DNA from: Isoetes taiwanensis
Lineage: Eukaryota; Streptophyta; Lycopodiopsida; Isoetales; Isoetaceae
DNA: 64,000 nt
Direction of reading: 5' to 3'
NCBI GenBank assembly: GCA_021234155.1
Contig: JAJEKV010000002.1
Span: 3,058,936 to 3,122,935 of the forward strand
Below, in pieces: positions 45,600 through 56,300 of the stretch. The notes under the pieces are model-generated. The model did no database searches, was not told the origin of the DNA, and saw only the letters and a list, made by a program, of their open reading frames with translations. Within the stretch, counting starts at the first letter, position 1. Each line of letters opens with the position of its first letter. Position numbers and translations under genes: made by a program.

Positions 45600-48125
45600 T
45601 GAGATTATCAATATGTATGCAAAATGTGTGAGCTTATGGGAGATATATCTTGTATTTGCAAAAATGCAAAACCACGATACAGTCTCATGGAGTGCAATGA
45701 TTGCAGCATACATTCAACACGAGTATTGCCAGCTTGCTCTAGAACTTTATAAGAAACTGCAACTAGATGGGATGCACCAGACAGGGTTATGTTTTTAACT
45801 ATACTAAATGCTTGTGGCAGCACAGATAGGGCATGGTAGGGTGATACACAGCCATATAATTAGCAAAGGACTTAAGTTGAACATTTTCCTTGGAAATACA
45901 CTTATTGGCATCTATGCTAGATGTCGTAACCTGGCACGAACAATATTTGGCACTTTAGAGAAGCGCGATGTAGTGTCATGGGCTGCAATCATTATAGGTT
46001 AGGTGCAATATGTGCATTGCCAAATTGCTTTGATTCTCTGGCATGCGAGTTAACTTGGCCAAAACTAGGGTGCTGCTAGTTGCATCATCCCGTCAGCCAA
46101 GGCTTCCCACATTCACTTACCAAGGGCAAGAGGTAGAGGTAGCTCCGACCTACAAGTACTTGGGGATTGAGTTCTCAACTACCACCCATTGGGATGCGGC
46201 TGCTCGGTTTGCGTGTCACGGCGGGTTGGAAAGCACTATATGCCATGTTTCGACCACAAGGCGAAGTTGTATGCACGGGGTCACCAAACACATTTGTTTG
46301 GGCCTTGGTTGAGCCGGTCCTTTGTATGGGGCGTAAGTGGGGTCCAAAGTGATATCCCTCAACACCTGAATGACCTCGGCGGTGTGTGCGTAGGCCTTCT
46401 TGGCACGGCCCCTGGGTGAAGTCCACCCAGTTCCGTGCTTTCTACCCTTCAACGAGATGCATTGGAACACCATATCATTTACTTCCAAAAGATGGTCGCT
46501 ATGGCGATACACGCTTGTTCCACCTTGCTTTGGCCACGGTGATGGGTCCCCAACGCCGAAATCCTCACTGAAAGACAAGCAAGCTCGGTTCTCACGGGCC
46601 GGGTGTGCGGTGCAAACAAGCGCCCGTGTCGACAAAGAAAGATCACAGGCACTTAAACTATACCTTGATGCTACTTTCCTTCGCAAGCTCGATGCGAGGC
46701 TCGACGCATGTTAAGTCGGCACACTATCGCCAGCTAAAGTCAATCCTAGGCTCATAAGAGGCCCACACCAAGATTTGTACACCTGCCTACCCATGAAGAA
46801 GCGCAGACTTATAGCTTCCATTCGCGACGGGCACATCAGCCTCCCGCGAAGAAACAGTTTGGGCTCCCAAAGCACGAGAGCAAAGGCTTTTGCCGGTGTT
46901 GCCACCGTAGCGATTGAGGATGAATGTCATGCCCTCGGATCCGCCCGATTTGCCCATATCCGAGCGAGTGCCCGCCACCGTTGCATCGCTTATTGACTAC
47001 GGCGGCGGTGGGTTTGTTGAGGTCATTACCTCCGGAGGTTATGGATGCACCGGCTCGCTTTGTGTCCTACGGGACGGTATTGAACCGCCCTATGTAATTG
47101 TACCGGTGTGCCAAAGATGCTTATTACCGCTAAGGTTTTCCCTCGAAAACCCTTCGGGCGGGGGGTTTTAATCGCCGCTGTATGCTTGTTGCTCTCTTTT
47201 GTTTGGGTCCCATAAGCCAATTGGTCTCCGTGGGACGCTAAAAACCTATTCTATTCTATTCTATTCTATGAAAATATGGAGCTTGAAGGTTTAAAGCCAG
47301 AAATACATTTAGGAGCATTTTTAAGCATATTTAGAGCATGTGCCATCATGGGAGCAATTGAATATGGAATGTTAGTTCGAGCCGATCATTATAGTGGCCT
47401 TGAGTTAGATCCCCTGTCGGTAACTCCCTTGTTGATATATACTCGAACATGGTACCTTGAGGAGGCACAAAATATATTTAATAGACCGCAAAATTAAGAT
47501 ATTTGTGTTGGATTGCACCGATTGTAGGTTATACTCGGCATGAAGATGGGCTCCGCATCGAACTTTCAAGAAATGCAGTATAAAAGTCAGACCAGAGACG
47601 GACATTTTCGAGTGTTTAAAAGGCATGTGGTGACATGGGAGCATTAGGGCATGAAAGATTCTTTCATAATGAGATCAAAAGAAATGGACTTCAGTTTGAT
47701 ATTGTAGTCATGACTGTTCTTGTTGATATGCATGCCAAGTGTGGAAACCAGACATGAATGTGGTTTCATGGGCTGCAATGCTTGCAGTTATGCGAGGTCA
47801 GACAATGTTAGCCTAGTTGAAGAATGCTTCAATGGTATCTGCGTAAAAATGCGCATTAAGCCAAATGATAAAGTCTTACTAGCATTCATTCTACATGTAG
47901 CCATGCTAGCTTTGTTGATGAAGGCTGTTTTTACTTCAGGTCAATGATAGAAGAGCATGAATTTACTCCTAGCATTAATCAAATTAACCGCATGGTTGAC
48001 CTTCTTGCACATGCAGGATATCTAAAAGATGCAGAATATTTTCTTCAGGCTTGTGAACCTGATGTCATAAGATGGCTATCTCTGCTCACAGCATGCGGAA
48101 CTTACTTCAGCTTTTGAGTATGATA
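45600..48125 (+). pseudogene. PPR (pentatricopeptide repeat) pseudogene split by a LINE
   Basis: PPR proteins bind organellar RNA. Before the insertion: NMYAKCVSLWEIYLVFAKM, HDTVSWSAMIAAYIQHEYCQ and LALELYKKLQLDGM, then a frameshifted repeat ending in EKRDVVSWAAIIIG. After it: MELEGLKPEIHLGAFLSIFR, EEAQNIFNRPQN, then DIVVMTVLVDMHAKCGNQ, NVVSWAAMLAVM, and SINQINRMVDLLAHAGYLKD with a terminal ACEPDVIRWLSLLTACGTYF. These are PLS-class repeats of a land-plant PPR gene. Numerous stops and frameshifts show decay, in addition to the 1.2-kb LINE at 46045-47267. I see no E or DYW domain at the end. Confidence 0.8.
46045..47267 (+). mobile_element. 5'-truncated LINE inserted in the PPR pseudogene
   Basis: The sequence starts with VNLAKTRVLLVASSRQP, continues FTYQGQEVEVAPTYKYLGIE and FSTTTHWD (post-YADD part of a LINE reverse transcriptase), and later has VAIEDECHALGSARFAHI. 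It ends with the AAAACCCTTCGGG hairpin block, CAATTGGTCTCCGTGGGACG and CTATT repeats. Flanking PPR sequence joins in frame if it is removed (LWH|ENMELEG). An ATG at 46043-46045 and again at 47268-47270 could be a minimal target duplication. Frames are broken. Confidence 0.85.
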
Positions 48126-49299
48126 AAACATTTCTGCGATGTTACCTTGGAGTATGTTTCAGATTTGTAAATTCCAATTTTACTATGCTAATATAGTTAC
48201 AGAATGTTTTGATAACTGTTAAACATTGTTGTCAAATTCAAGATCGTTGCTAAGAGATATTTATCAAGTTTATTTAAAAAAAATATTGCTTGTCCTTCAA
48301 CTTTCTTCGTGGCCTATCATGGCAGCCTTCAGTGGGCACCCTGTCTGCCACCTCAGCCCTGGTGGTACCCGTACCCCCACCACTTTGACACCTTATAACT
48401 TGAGGTGGCATTGCTAGATTGGCAAGCAATTTACTTTTCTATATAGGCAATCTTGTCGGGCATGATGCCATTTCATATGCATAGCCATTGAAATGCTAAT
48501 GTGATTGCAATTCTAATGTCACGCTTAAGTGCGCAGCCAATGGACACCCTCCCCTCGGAGGAGAAAAAGATGGTGGCGAAAAATAACACGATTTGGAGGA
48601 TGGGCGATAATGATGATGATGATGATGCTGCTAACAAGTTGACTCCCACATAAAATCGCAGCTGCAAGTAACAGTTGTGGTGTTTTAAAATTAAGTTCTG
48701 AACAGTTCCAATGTTCTACAAAGGTTTTAGCAATTCAGGAGTGTGCTTCACGCTTATTTGCCCAAGGTCGCAACAGATGCATCGGCAACAAGAATGGTGT
48801 GTGCTAGTTCCACGGAAAAATGGCAGCTTTGCATCTTCGTGCACCAATATCCGTCTCCGGGATGCCAGAATCCTGATTGCCTCTCGCCAGAAACAAAAAG
48901 GTCTTCTCCTCCCCATAGATAACAAATTTTGTAACATGTGCTTCCGAGTATCAGTATTTATTTTAACATCAGGTTGCGTGTCTTGTAAAAGTACAACATC
49001 CATGTAGAAACATATACATAAATGATTGTATAGGGTAAAATTTGGATGAACAACAGAAAATTATTTCTTCATATGGATATATGCTGAATTAGTCGAGCTC
49101 AATAATCACGTTGCACTCTTTAAATAATCGTTATGGCTATCACATTTGCAAATCATGTTAATATGGCTATTGACACTATAATGTCCCACTCAAATTGATG
49201 GAAGAATGAATCTTGCTTAGGTACAAGGCAAAGGACCAGATAGATTATTTCCTTTTAGATATAGCCTTGCAAAGCTCAAAACTAGCACTTAGAAACTTC
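48126..49299. other. Non-coding region with a GAT microsatellite
   Basis: A (GAT)n run lies at about 48606-48629. No gene recognised in the rest of this AT-rich stretch. Confidence 0.45.
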
Positions 49300-49737
49300 T
49301 TAGAAGGTCTATTTGATTTGGTAAAGAAGCTTTAGAAATTTCTTGCACTCAACAACTTCTCAAGCCTTGACAATTTAAGCAAGCTTTCAGGAAGTGTGTT
49401 TGAGAGTAAATTATCTTGCAGATTTAAATGAACTACATTCTATAACCCTTTGAGAGTTTGAAAAATGCATCCACTGAGTTAATTGGAACTAAGATTAAGC
49501 AACTTTAAATTGGATAACAAACCCAAATAGGATGGAATGATACCAGTCAATTGGTTCAGCCCCAAATGTACAGCCTCCAACAAGAAAAGGTGCTTTTGGA
49601 AATACCCCAATAAAGACTGATGTGACCAAGCAGGAGCACTTGGAGACTGGAAATGTTACCAAGTTTTGTTTGAATAGTTTCACCGAAATATTGTATCACT
49701 CAGATGAAGATGCGAAAGGTACCAAAGCGAGTCAATG
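49300..49737 (-). pseudogene. LRR receptor-type protein remnant
   Basis: The minus strand reads GNISSLQVLLLG, then VHLGLNQLTGIIPSYLGLLS, NLKLLNLSSN, VVHLNLQDNLLSNTLPESLL and KLSRLEKLL, interrupted by stops. The 24-residue LxxLxxLxLxxNxLxGxIP pattern is that of plant extracellular leucine-rich repeats, as in LRR receptor kinases or receptor-like proteins. No kinase or transmembrane part is seen. It abuts the C-terminal end of the DUF7869-type unit on the same strand, so it may be the sequence that the transposon entered or a captured fragment. Confidence 0.7.
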
Positions 49738-51181
49738 TCATTCATTAAGTATAGGGTTACAAAATTTGCCAAGTAAATTGAAAAAGGCCTCGTCCCTAAG
49801 GTGCAAGTAGCCCCACAAGCCCATCAGGAGAATGAAAACTTGAAAAGGCCAGAGCTTCCGGTGGGCTTCAATTGAATGAAAGCTATTTCCCAGGGGAAGA
49901 TAAAAAAGGAAAAAAAAAAGAAGCAAACACATCCTCAGGCCACCAGTGGGCAACCCTCCGTGCACAGCACCTTGTTCAAGCTGTTTCATGGAAATTGCAG
50001 AGGCCTTTGCCTTCCAACCATAGATTATTGATTGAACATCCACCCATTGTCGTTGTTCACTTGGATTTGGCTTCCATCTTTTGTAGCAACATCCATTGTA
50101 TTGATCTTTCAAACTTTTCTTACCCCTAGTGAGTGGCTTCCACCATTGGATGTGAACTCGAAGACACTCTTTTAATCCATCCTTTTGTTTAGTCAGATTA
50201 GTCAATGCTGCACCTAGCCAAAATGGAGTCTCTTTCATATCATCAGGCCTCACAATTAGAAACATACCTTCTATAATGTCTTTTTCAGGTTTAAATTCCT
50301 CTTTTGGTTTACCACTTGCAGGCCACAATACACCACTTCATGATGTTCTTCTTCATTGTCAGTCATCATAATAGGAGCATCTTCTACATGTTGATGGAGC
50401 ATCCACTGTGAGCGAGGCCATTGTAACTTGGAATTTCTTATTGGAGATTCCCGTAGTTCAGCTATGACATTTTCCCAATATGTAATAATTGGCTGCACTA
50501 TTTCTTGATAATTGGAGTGTCCAAAACGTCCATTTAACCCTATTTTCCAAAAATCTATGTATTTTGAAATACCAGATATGATATTTTCCTCCTCCCTCAT
50601 ATGTTCATTAAGGGGCACAGGCTCAGGTTCACCATCGGTATTTCCCTATCAGCATCATCTTTTTTAAAAAGTTCAATACCATCTTCAGGCTCCCATGTTG
50701 CCTGCTTAGGGTGCACATTATACTGCATTTTAGGATCTCCTTTATCATCTAGATATAATCGAAAATGTAATGGCTTCGTATGCCCCACCAACTTATGGCG
50801 ACCATCTTCTATATAACCATCCACAAATTTCTTAAAATTAGGGACTTCTTGTATGAGATATGGAAAATTTCTAGCAGATACATATGTTTCATACATTTCA
50901 AACAATTGAGGCAAAGTGTGTGCATGCCGCTTTCTTAAACTGTCCCCAAATCTGCTAAAGAATGCATCAATATCTTCATGTGTATGTCCAACCATAAGAA
51001 ACGCCATCACTATCTCTTTAAAATGTCCCCTTGCCACTAACATCGCCAAGTATGCCAAGACAAATCGATTCTTGTTCTCAGGGACACAATTGTCAACCTG
51101 CAAGAGGAGAACCTTTGGCAGAGGCTTAAAATCATGATGCTCCACTTTGGTTAATTGCTTGCCATCTGTTCTTATTAGCAA
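49738..51181 (-). mobile_element. DUF7869-type transposon unit, copy 3 (best preserved)
   Basis: ORF 50597-51181 (194 residues) carries PLPKVLLLQVDNCVPENKNR, FVLAYLAMLVARGHFKEIVM, FLMVGHTHEDIDAFFSRFGD and FPYLIQEVPNFKKFVDGYIE, the core of DUF7869-type proteins. The spaced Asp residues in QVDNC and HEDID are candidates for an RNase H-like active site. After a one-base shift near 50620, 50271-50618 continues (SKYIDFWKIGLNGRFGHSNY). After another near 50330, 49738-50328 gives the C-terminal aromatic domain (EGMFLIVRPDD, FWLGAALT, VHIQWWKPL, CCYKRWKP, IIYGWK). The N-terminal half (EVFDG module, DKMD region) is missing. The last about 60 residues of the lower ORF read into non-element sequence. 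Confidence 0.7.
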
Positions 51182-51299
51182 TGCTTTATGAAGGGGTTAT
51201 GTTGCTGAGGTGAAAGTTGGAGTTAAATCTCCTCTATCTCCAACATTGTAACCACTACAACCCCAACATTTGGTCCACATTTGAAAACAACAGTAAAAA

Positions 51300-51560
51300 C
51301 ACAATATGGGTTGTTTTTTTGAAGATTTGAAAAAAACCTACACGTAGTTATATGGATGTGTGGTTTTTCAAGGATATGCTGTAGTTTTCCTTAAGGAGCC
51401 ATAGCTTTTTTCTAAAAGAATGTGTGGTTTCTTAAGGAGGTGTAGTATCTTTTTTAAGAATGTGTTGTTTTCTCAGGTTGCATGGTTTTTTGAAGGGATG
51501 TTTTTTTTTATGTGGTGTTTTTTAAGGTACTGTTTTTTTGAGGTGTGGTCTTCTATGGAT
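51300..51560 (+). repeat. Degenerate GTGTGGTTTTTT-type repeats
   Basis: Words such as ATGTGTGGTTTTTCAAGG, GTGTGGTTTCTTAAGGAGG and TGTGGTGTTTTTTAAGG recur about every 40-60 bases. A related set in opposite sense (AAAACCACGC, AAAACTACGC) lies at 52.4-52.76 kb. Both may belong to one diverged non-autonomous transposon with subterminal repeats. Confidence 0.5.
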
Positions 51561-52033
51561 TTCTAAGAATCCATGCATGACCAAGTTGTCCACATGCCAT
51601 TACTGCCACAAAATGGTAGCATACAAGAGTTATATGTATGCTTAACACACTTCACTAGCATTTGACTTCATACATGTGTGTGTGAGAGCTTGTAGAGCGT
51701 GAAACTTGAAGACATCCATCATTTGGCAACTTGCAGTGAAGAACCAAAGAAGGACACTGGTTTGACATCATATAGGCATTTCTTAAAGAATCTTTGATCA
51801 CCTAAGCATCTTGAACACTTGAAGTCAAAGGTCTTCAAAGTTTGGAAGACCACTTGAATTTCAATGATACTTTGCATGAGCCATGATGTTACTTCTTAAG
51901 GCATGATTTGCTATTTCCCAAGGCTTTACTACCATTCCACACAAAAAAAATCATCTCTTTATATATCATTTTCTCTCCTTTCATACCGTTGCCATATATC
52001 GAGACCAAAGTTAGCCAAAGACAACATGCCTAG
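51561..52033. other. Spacer, nothing recognised
   Basis: No gene or clear repeat seen before the minisatellite. Confidence 0.4.
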
Positions 52034-52310
52034 GTGGCCCAAACATGCCATCTAGGCTCCAACCTAGGCTCAAACATGCCAAGGTGTTTCAAACATGCCA
52101 TGCAGGCTCCAACATGCATGGCACCTAGGATCCAACATGCCAAGGCGGCTCAACCATGCCATGTGGGCTCCAACATGCTACCTAGGCTCCATCATGTCAA
52201 GGTGGCTCAAACATGCCACCTAGGCACCAACATGCCATCTAGGCTGCAACATGCCACAGTGCCTCAAGCATGCCACACGGGCTCCAACATGCCATCTAGG
52301 CTCTTATAAT
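52034..52310 (+). repeat. Minisatellite of CAACATGCCA-CCTAGGCTC units
   Basis: About 14 degenerate units of 15-22 bases, built from AACATGCCA, AAGGTGGCTC or TCTAGGCTCC blocks. It is open for 91 codons on the plus strand (QTCHLGSNMPSRL-like repeats), but this is repeat-driven and no gene is supported. Confidence 0.85.
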
Positions 52311-52399
52311 GAGAACAAACAACGTCCAATTGCACTAAAAACAACCACCAAAAAAAATAAAATAAAAAAAATAACATATTGAATTTATTTTAAAAGACT

Positions 52400-52760
52400 A
52401 TGTCAATTTCTTATGGATGGTTTCTACCTGTTGTTTATTTGCAAAAACACACCGAAAAACTATGCATCGAGCATTTTTTTTGGGTGAAGACCACATCTAA
52501 AAAACATGCGTTGTTTTTGTTTTTGAGTGCAACCACACATAGAATTTACGCGTTGTTTTCTCTAGAAGCCACGGTGGAAAAATTACGTGTTGTTTTTATC
52601 TAAAAACCACGCATGAAAACTACGCTTTTTTTGTATATGAAAAACCACACTAAAAAATTATATGTTGTTTTTAGCATTTTTGGAATAATACAATGCATGG
52701 ACTTTAGGTGTTGTTTTCTTGCAAAAAGAACAGCAAAAAACTACACGTAGAGCAAATTTT
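52400..52760 (-). repeat. Degenerate AAAACCACAC/AAAACTACGC repeats
   Basis: Recurring AAAACACACCGAAAAACTA, AAAAACCACGCATGAAAACT and AACCACACTAAAAAATTA words alternate with TTGTTTTT runs. In the reverse direction they resemble the 51.3-51.56 kb set; CTACACGTAG occurs once in each set. Confidence 0.5.
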
Positions 52761-52889
52761 AGGTTTATTGTGAAGTCTTTAAATTCCGCAAATATTTTGC
52801 AATAGAACCTATTGTAAAGTTTGGGTCAAACGACTAATTCCATGTGGCAAAATGACCATATGAAGCAGGGCCATACCCATGGGATATGG

Positions 52890-52990
52890 TTTGTGATGCT
52901 TGAGGACGAGCATAGTTCTAGTGGGAGAGATTGTAACGGACCCATGGGAGACCCCTCGAGTAGATTTGGGTGTCATGTTCCCGAGACACC
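52890..52990 (+). mobile_element. Probable 3' coding end and LTR start of an LTR retrotransposon
   Basis: The plus strand reads LEDEHSSSGRD followed by a purine-rich AGTGGGAGAGA and then TTGTAACGGACCC. A polyprotein end with a DEHSSSG motif, a polypurine tract and an LTR beginning TGTAACGG is a familiar arrangement in plant Ty3-type elements, from general knowledge. No upstream polymerase is visible. The LTR's other end was not identified; it may extend toward 53.6 kb, with a 22-base T-run inside. Confidence 0.4.
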
Positions 52991-53077
52991 GGCATAAATG
53001 GGTAGAAGCAACTACTCATCAATGTCTAGATGATTTTGCCCAGTTGGTTAAGGGCATGTCGGTTAGGAACGTTTCAC

Positions 53078-53628
53078 TGTGACTGTTTTTTTTTTTTTTT
53101 TTTTTTTTGGGCAATGGTTTATGCTATCCTGGTTCCTCCTATGCAACCGCATCGGCTAGACAGGAAGCACCATCAATCCCTAGCCAAATAGACAATTTCC
53201 CATTGGCCAACTTGGCTTTTCTAGTCATGCTATGCTTGACTAGAAAAGCACCTTTTAAAATGTCTTTTCCATAATTCACTCTTTAGCACTTAAATGAGCA
53301 AATTTTTTAAATCACAAACATTTTTCAATTTAGGCTTTTGCCCATGCTTTGTATCGTGGACGTTAGATTTTCTATTCTTTTCTAATTTATTCTTAGGCAT
53401 CTTGTTCTTGTAGTGACGGATATATGGAGGGACATATATAGGAGATAGCAAAAATACCATGGATTGAGATATCAATCAATAAACTCTTCTCGAGACTCAA
53501 CTTTAGTCCTCAACAAGAATTAGAATTAAGGAATTTTCTTTGTACTTCACAAGCCAAGGGTTCATAACGTGGGATATTTTACAAGGTGACAACCTAGTGT
53601 ACTTCTTGGTATAAAAAAGGCCACACCT
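53078..53628. other. Poly-T tract and spacer before duplicate 2
   Basis: A T-run of about 22 bases near 53087-53108, then non-coding sequence. A short inverted repeat (TTTTCTAGTCA / TGACTAGAAAA) lies at about 53217-53250. Confidence 0.45.
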
Positions 53629-55628
53629 CCTAAAGTTGCAATGCTCGTCGAAATGAGGAGAGGCATGGTTCTAGCCAAGGAATGAATATATTTTTTTTTT
53701 TGGGAAGGCAAGATATTTAGATTTTATTGATAGAAAAGCTAGTACAAACCCTTGTGACCTTGGCAATGAATCATTTCCAAACATGGATAAGCGGCTGGAG
53801 ATGGAGGTATTTACATGAGGAAACAAACAATACATTCTTACCTCTACTTGAAAGAAGACTTTATAAATTATTAATTTGAACTCTATTAGAGGCCAACTAG
53901 TCAACGAAGCGCACATACAATACAATGGTTTTTTTTTTCGCCTGAATTCACTTAGCAATCGATTGTCAATAAAACATTATAGAATGAATTGTTTTCAATA
54001 CATTGCAAGGGATTTCATGTTCATCGGATAAGCAAACTTAGGCCCACCGTTGAAAAACTGATACCCAGCCACAAGGTTAACTGCTTCAGTTGGATGGAAT
54101 GGATCCCAAAATATATGCTTGAGCCGATCAGGGCAAACTTGCGACATAAAAGGAAGACAAGGAATTTCACCATTTAATTTGCCACCACCACAGCAACCCC
54201 AAAGAGTATTGTTGAAACCTACAAACATAAGATCATAAGCAAAAGCCTAAATGATACAAAAGCAAAGGTATTTTAGCAGCATGAAAGGAACATACCAAAT
54301 TCTGAGTTGTTGACTATGTCTTGTTGAACGTTAAATGCATCTAGATATATCAGTTTCGCGCCCCGAAGCTTTGAATTCAAATGCATGATTCTTGACTTAA
54401 GATACCCATTGTAGCCTTTGGCCATTTGGTTGGTTGCAGAGATGCAAAATGTGCCATTGCCTTTAGACATCTGAGAAGGAATGCATCCCATCACACCAAG
54501 GCCAGCTATGGAAAATTTTCTAGCTCCTTCCTTGTATAGTGCCTTGATATGGCTCTCTAAATGTGCCACAAGAAATTTGTGGTACTCATCTGCCTTGTAA
54601 ATTGGCCTGAACGAGCTGTGATCTAACAGATAGTTGTTTATATAGTCATTGCTTCCAATCACAATGCAGAATAATGCTTTGGATATGTGTCTTGAAGAAT
54701 TGTGCCTGCCTAATTGATGCTGAATGCTTTTTCTAGTCTGTCTAAAGTAGCCAACTTGCTCAGACAAGGAAATCCTGCCAATCTGTAAATGGAGTAACAA
54801 TCAGGAACAAAATGGGAAACATATAGAAAAATATTCGTAGGCCTAGCAGAAAAAAAAAAAAGAAATACTCACATAGTTCTGGCCAGTTTCATTCAAAATT
54901 CCTGCAGCTCCAGATGCAAAATTTACTCCTTGGAGTATGCTAGAACCGGTTGTTGTAGGTGCCAGAAAGGGGGGAACGAGAGGCAGCCGAATATGAGCAC
55001 CTGAGATAGCCAGTCAATAACAACAACATAACAGAGAAGGAAATATGAGCACCTGAATTAGCCAGTCATTGAGGAGAACGAAGCAAAAAGCTTAACAAGC
55101 AACAGAGAAGAAAAATAAAGGGGGAAATTCGTACATAGAATGTCCACCAGATTTCTTCCGTTGGAGAATCTGCCAGTAGGGCCGCTCGGAAAGTCCAGGC
55201 CATTTGGAAGGAAATTAGCCCTGGCCAATGAGAAGATGTAGTTGTTGTTTCCGACGTCAACAAGAGAATCGCCGAACACAAACATGGCCGGAAAAAGGGG
55301 CTCCGGCGCAACAAAATGCATCATGGCCATCCACACTGCCAAAACTCCGGCAATAATGCATTTGCAGGCCATTTTGCAAAGCCGATTCTAGATTTAGTCT
55401 ATCGCCGGAGTAGGAATTGGAGCTTCCAGTTGAACGGAAAGGATGGTTTATATGAATGAAGAGCGGCAACTTTCCGGTCTCTTTTCTGGGCCGGAATACG
55501 AATTCTTTTTGGGAGAGGAAAAAAGGGTCCATCCTTGTGTCATTTGGTCCTCACAATTTTTGCAAATGACGTGGAACACCACTTCCTTGCCCATACTGGA
55601 GTTTGTGGAATTTGGGTGGGGTGAGTTA
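53629..55628. repeat. Segmental duplicate 2 carrying a GDSL gene
   Basis: Partner of 42306-44393, direct orientation, about 11.24 kb downstream. Exon and intron lengths are conserved and similarity is very high throughout. It lacks about 80 bases near the 3' end of the gene and diverges abruptly after GTGGGGTGAGTTA. Confidence 0.85.
53995..55372 (-). CDS. GDSL esterase/lipase, four exons (copy 2)
   Basis: Second complete GDSL hydrolase gene. Exons: 55135-55372, 54873-55000, 54296-54782 and 53995-54218, together 1077 nt and 358 residues, with intron positions and phases identical to copy 1. Catalytic Ser36 (GDS), the block II Gly, Asn167 (GSND), Asp323 and His326 (DPFH) are all kept, as is the signal peptide. 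Residue changes relative to copy 1: K/R at position 4, AV/VA at 12-13, Q/L at 311 and A/V near 347. With so few changes, mostly conservative or outside the active site, both copies are probably functional or the duplication is very recent. The upstream 240 bases are also shared, so regulation may be similar. Confidence 0.9.
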
Positions 55629-56300
55629 CTTATCAGGAATGTAGGTCCCTCGTTGGCTTGATCCTTGAAGCCGCCATGTAGTCCATACGTACCACCTTCG
55701 TTCGGCCATGCTACCCTATGAATAGCCCTCGTGGCGGCGGACTCATTCGGAGCTACTGCCACATTGAGCAAATGTTATACAAATGTAATCATTTCGGAGT
55801 TACTTGTTGCAAGATAGACCATCCCATTTATGACAACCTTGAGCATGATTCCAAAAAGAATTTCCTTTCAAGTGTAAATTATCATCTCTATGCCATGTAA
55901 AAACTATATAGTTCCTAGGTACCAAAAAAGAAGGCACAATCTCCATTTTGGACTAGAAATCAAGAGAGATGCAATCGCATCTATAGCAGCTATCAAAACA
56001 CTAGTCACATCAAAAATATGAGCAATAGAAGTTGGAGTTGTAGAAAAAGTTGGGCAATACCAACAACACAAGTTGGTAGAAGCAGGGATAGCAGCAGAAT
56101 TGTAGATGATGTTCCCAGGAGCTTGCATAATAATCATAGCTGACAAAATGTATGTAGATGTTGGCTTTGTAGGTAAATAAATGCATGCATTTCATCTGCC
56201 CATTGCTCCAACACTTTGGAAGCTTCCTTCTCGCATTCACATATCAAGCCAAAAGGTGATCGAAAATCGCTCCAACTGGTCTTGTTGAATGGTGTTGTCT
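55629..56300. other. Spacer, nothing recognised
   Basis: Short ORFs only; no repeat or gene recognised between the GDSL duplicate and the Copia remnant. Confidence 0.4.

Noticed and set aside
52034-52309. 91-residue open frame across the minisatellite
   Set aside because: Open only because the repeat lacks stops in that frame; no start context, homologous motif or splice signal supports a gene.
51252-53414. CACTACAA at about 51253 and TTGTAGTG at 53407, possible CACTA transposon ends
   Set aside because: Only 8 bases match, the next bases differ, and the flanking trinucleotides (AAC and ACG) are not a target duplication.
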